A DNA stretch of 14,241 bases from JANOAR01 sp031411235 (GTDB taxonomy: Bacteria > Verrucomicrobiota > Verrucomicrobiia > Verrucomicrobiales > Verrucomicrobiaceae). The notes below the pieces were generated by a model. It saw only the letters and a list, made by a program, of their open reading frames with translations, was not told where the DNA came from and ran no database searches. Where the stretch lies: the NCBI GenBank assembly GCA_031411235.1, contig JANOAR010000243.1:1-14241 (forward strand), written 5' to 3'. Below are positions 14,014-14,241 of the stretch, in pieces; position 1 is the first letter of the stretch; each line of letters begins with the position of its first letter. A program made the translations under genes and the position numbers.

Positions 14014-14084
14014 TGCCGCAACTTTCCGTGAGCAACTCGCCTTTGGGTTGGGAGGTGTTTGCGGCATTTGCCTTCCCCTCACGG
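14013..14084 (+). promoter_or_regulatory. Crossed inverted repeats before the pentapeptide-repeat gene
   Basis: Arm A, ATGCCGCAA (14013-14021), matches A' TTGCGGCAT (14059-14067). Arm B, CCGTGAG (14026-14032), matches B' CTCACGG (14078-14084). The order A-B-A'-B' is that of an H-type pseudoknot or of two mutually exclusive hairpins. It fills the gap after the DUF3142 stop and ends 19 bases before the next ATG. Confidence 0.35.
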
Positions 14085-14103
14085 CCTGCTACTTTCGGCC
14101 ACT

Positions 14104-14241
14104 ATGTCTGCTACTACACTCACGCTGGAAGATCGTCTCGCTCACTCCAAATGGCTCGACTCGGGCCACACGGCGGGGCAGCGACTTGATAAAACTAATG
14201 CCGACCTCGCAGGGGCTGATCTCACGGGCAACACGCTCGAA
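14104..14241 (+). CDS. Pentapeptide-repeat protein, N-terminal fragment (cut by window end)
   Basis: Only the first 46 codons are present and the frame runs off the window. After a polar start (MSATTLTLEDRLAHSKWLDSG) the residues ADLAGADLTGNTLE, with Leu at the central position every five residues, mark the start of a pentapeptide-repeat right-handed beta-helix of the A(D/N)LXX type. Such proteins vary widely in role (DNA-gyrase protection, secreted or structural proteins), so no function is given. The ATG at 14104 follows a 90-base gap with paired repeats; no Shine-Dalgarno is visible. Confidence 0.7.
   Translation, partial: MSATTLTLEDRLAHSKWLDSGHTAGQRLDKTNADLAGADLTGNTLE

Noticed and set aside
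13506..14021. Minus-strand open frame of 171 codons
   Set aside because: Lies opposite the DUF3142 gene and has no family features.

Overview
The window looks like chromosomal DNA from a GC-rich member of the Planctomycetota-Verrucomicrobiota-Chlamydiota group, most likely a verrucomicrobium. The evidence is the mix of families. It carries a DUF1549/DUF1553 protein with a cytochrome-c-like haem motif, coupled to a Tat-exported DUF1501 protein. It also has a DUF1080 (3-keto-disaccharide hydrolase-like) protein behind an exported FAD oxidoreductase, a Uma2-type PD-(D/E)XK protein and an exported prenyltransferase/squalene-oxidase-repeat protein. Almost no gene has a recognisable Shine-Dalgarno sequence. 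The taxon is an inference from gene content, not from a marker gene.

Layout. (1) Positions 1-470, plus strand: the C-terminal end of an MmeI-like DNA methyltransferase / type IIL restriction-modification enzyme. (2) 549-2879, minus: a two-gene unit, FAD oxidoreductase then DUF1080. (3) 2961-3323, plus: a QueD/PTPS-family enzyme in which one expected zinc-ligand His is Gln. (4) 3336-7141, minus: DUF1553 then DUF1501, overlapping by 4 bases. (5) 7233-9506, minus: an ECF sigma factor followed by a DoxX-like membrane protein, an anchored SRPBCC protein and a bacterial PH-domain membrane protein. (6) 9654-10814, minus: an exported alpha/alpha-toroid protein. (7) 10905-14013, plus: Uma2 protein, MoxR ATPase and a DUF3142 lipoprotein. 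(8) 14104-14241, plus: the start of a pentapeptide-repeat protein, cut by the window end.

How the genes may work together. Blocks 2 and 4 belong to exported families typical of organisms that break down complex glycans; the two genes in each block are probably co-transcribed. Block 5 may be an envelope-related unit downstream of a sigma factor that has no anti-sigma gene beside it. In block 7 a MoxR chaperone-like ATPase lies next to a DUF3142 lipoprotein instead of its usual DUF58 partner.

No gap between genes exceeds 150 bases and no RNA gene, CRISPR array or insertion sequence was seen. The non-coding signals worth attention are a 67-bp nested hairpin (9582-9648), a perfect 20-bp palindrome abutting a stop codon (7213-7232), 7-bp-period repeats at two sites (one inside a coding region), and crossed inverted repeats ahead of the pentapeptide gene (14013-14084). 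I found no convincing wholly new multi-gene system; the best leads are the structured repeats and the unusual gene pairings.
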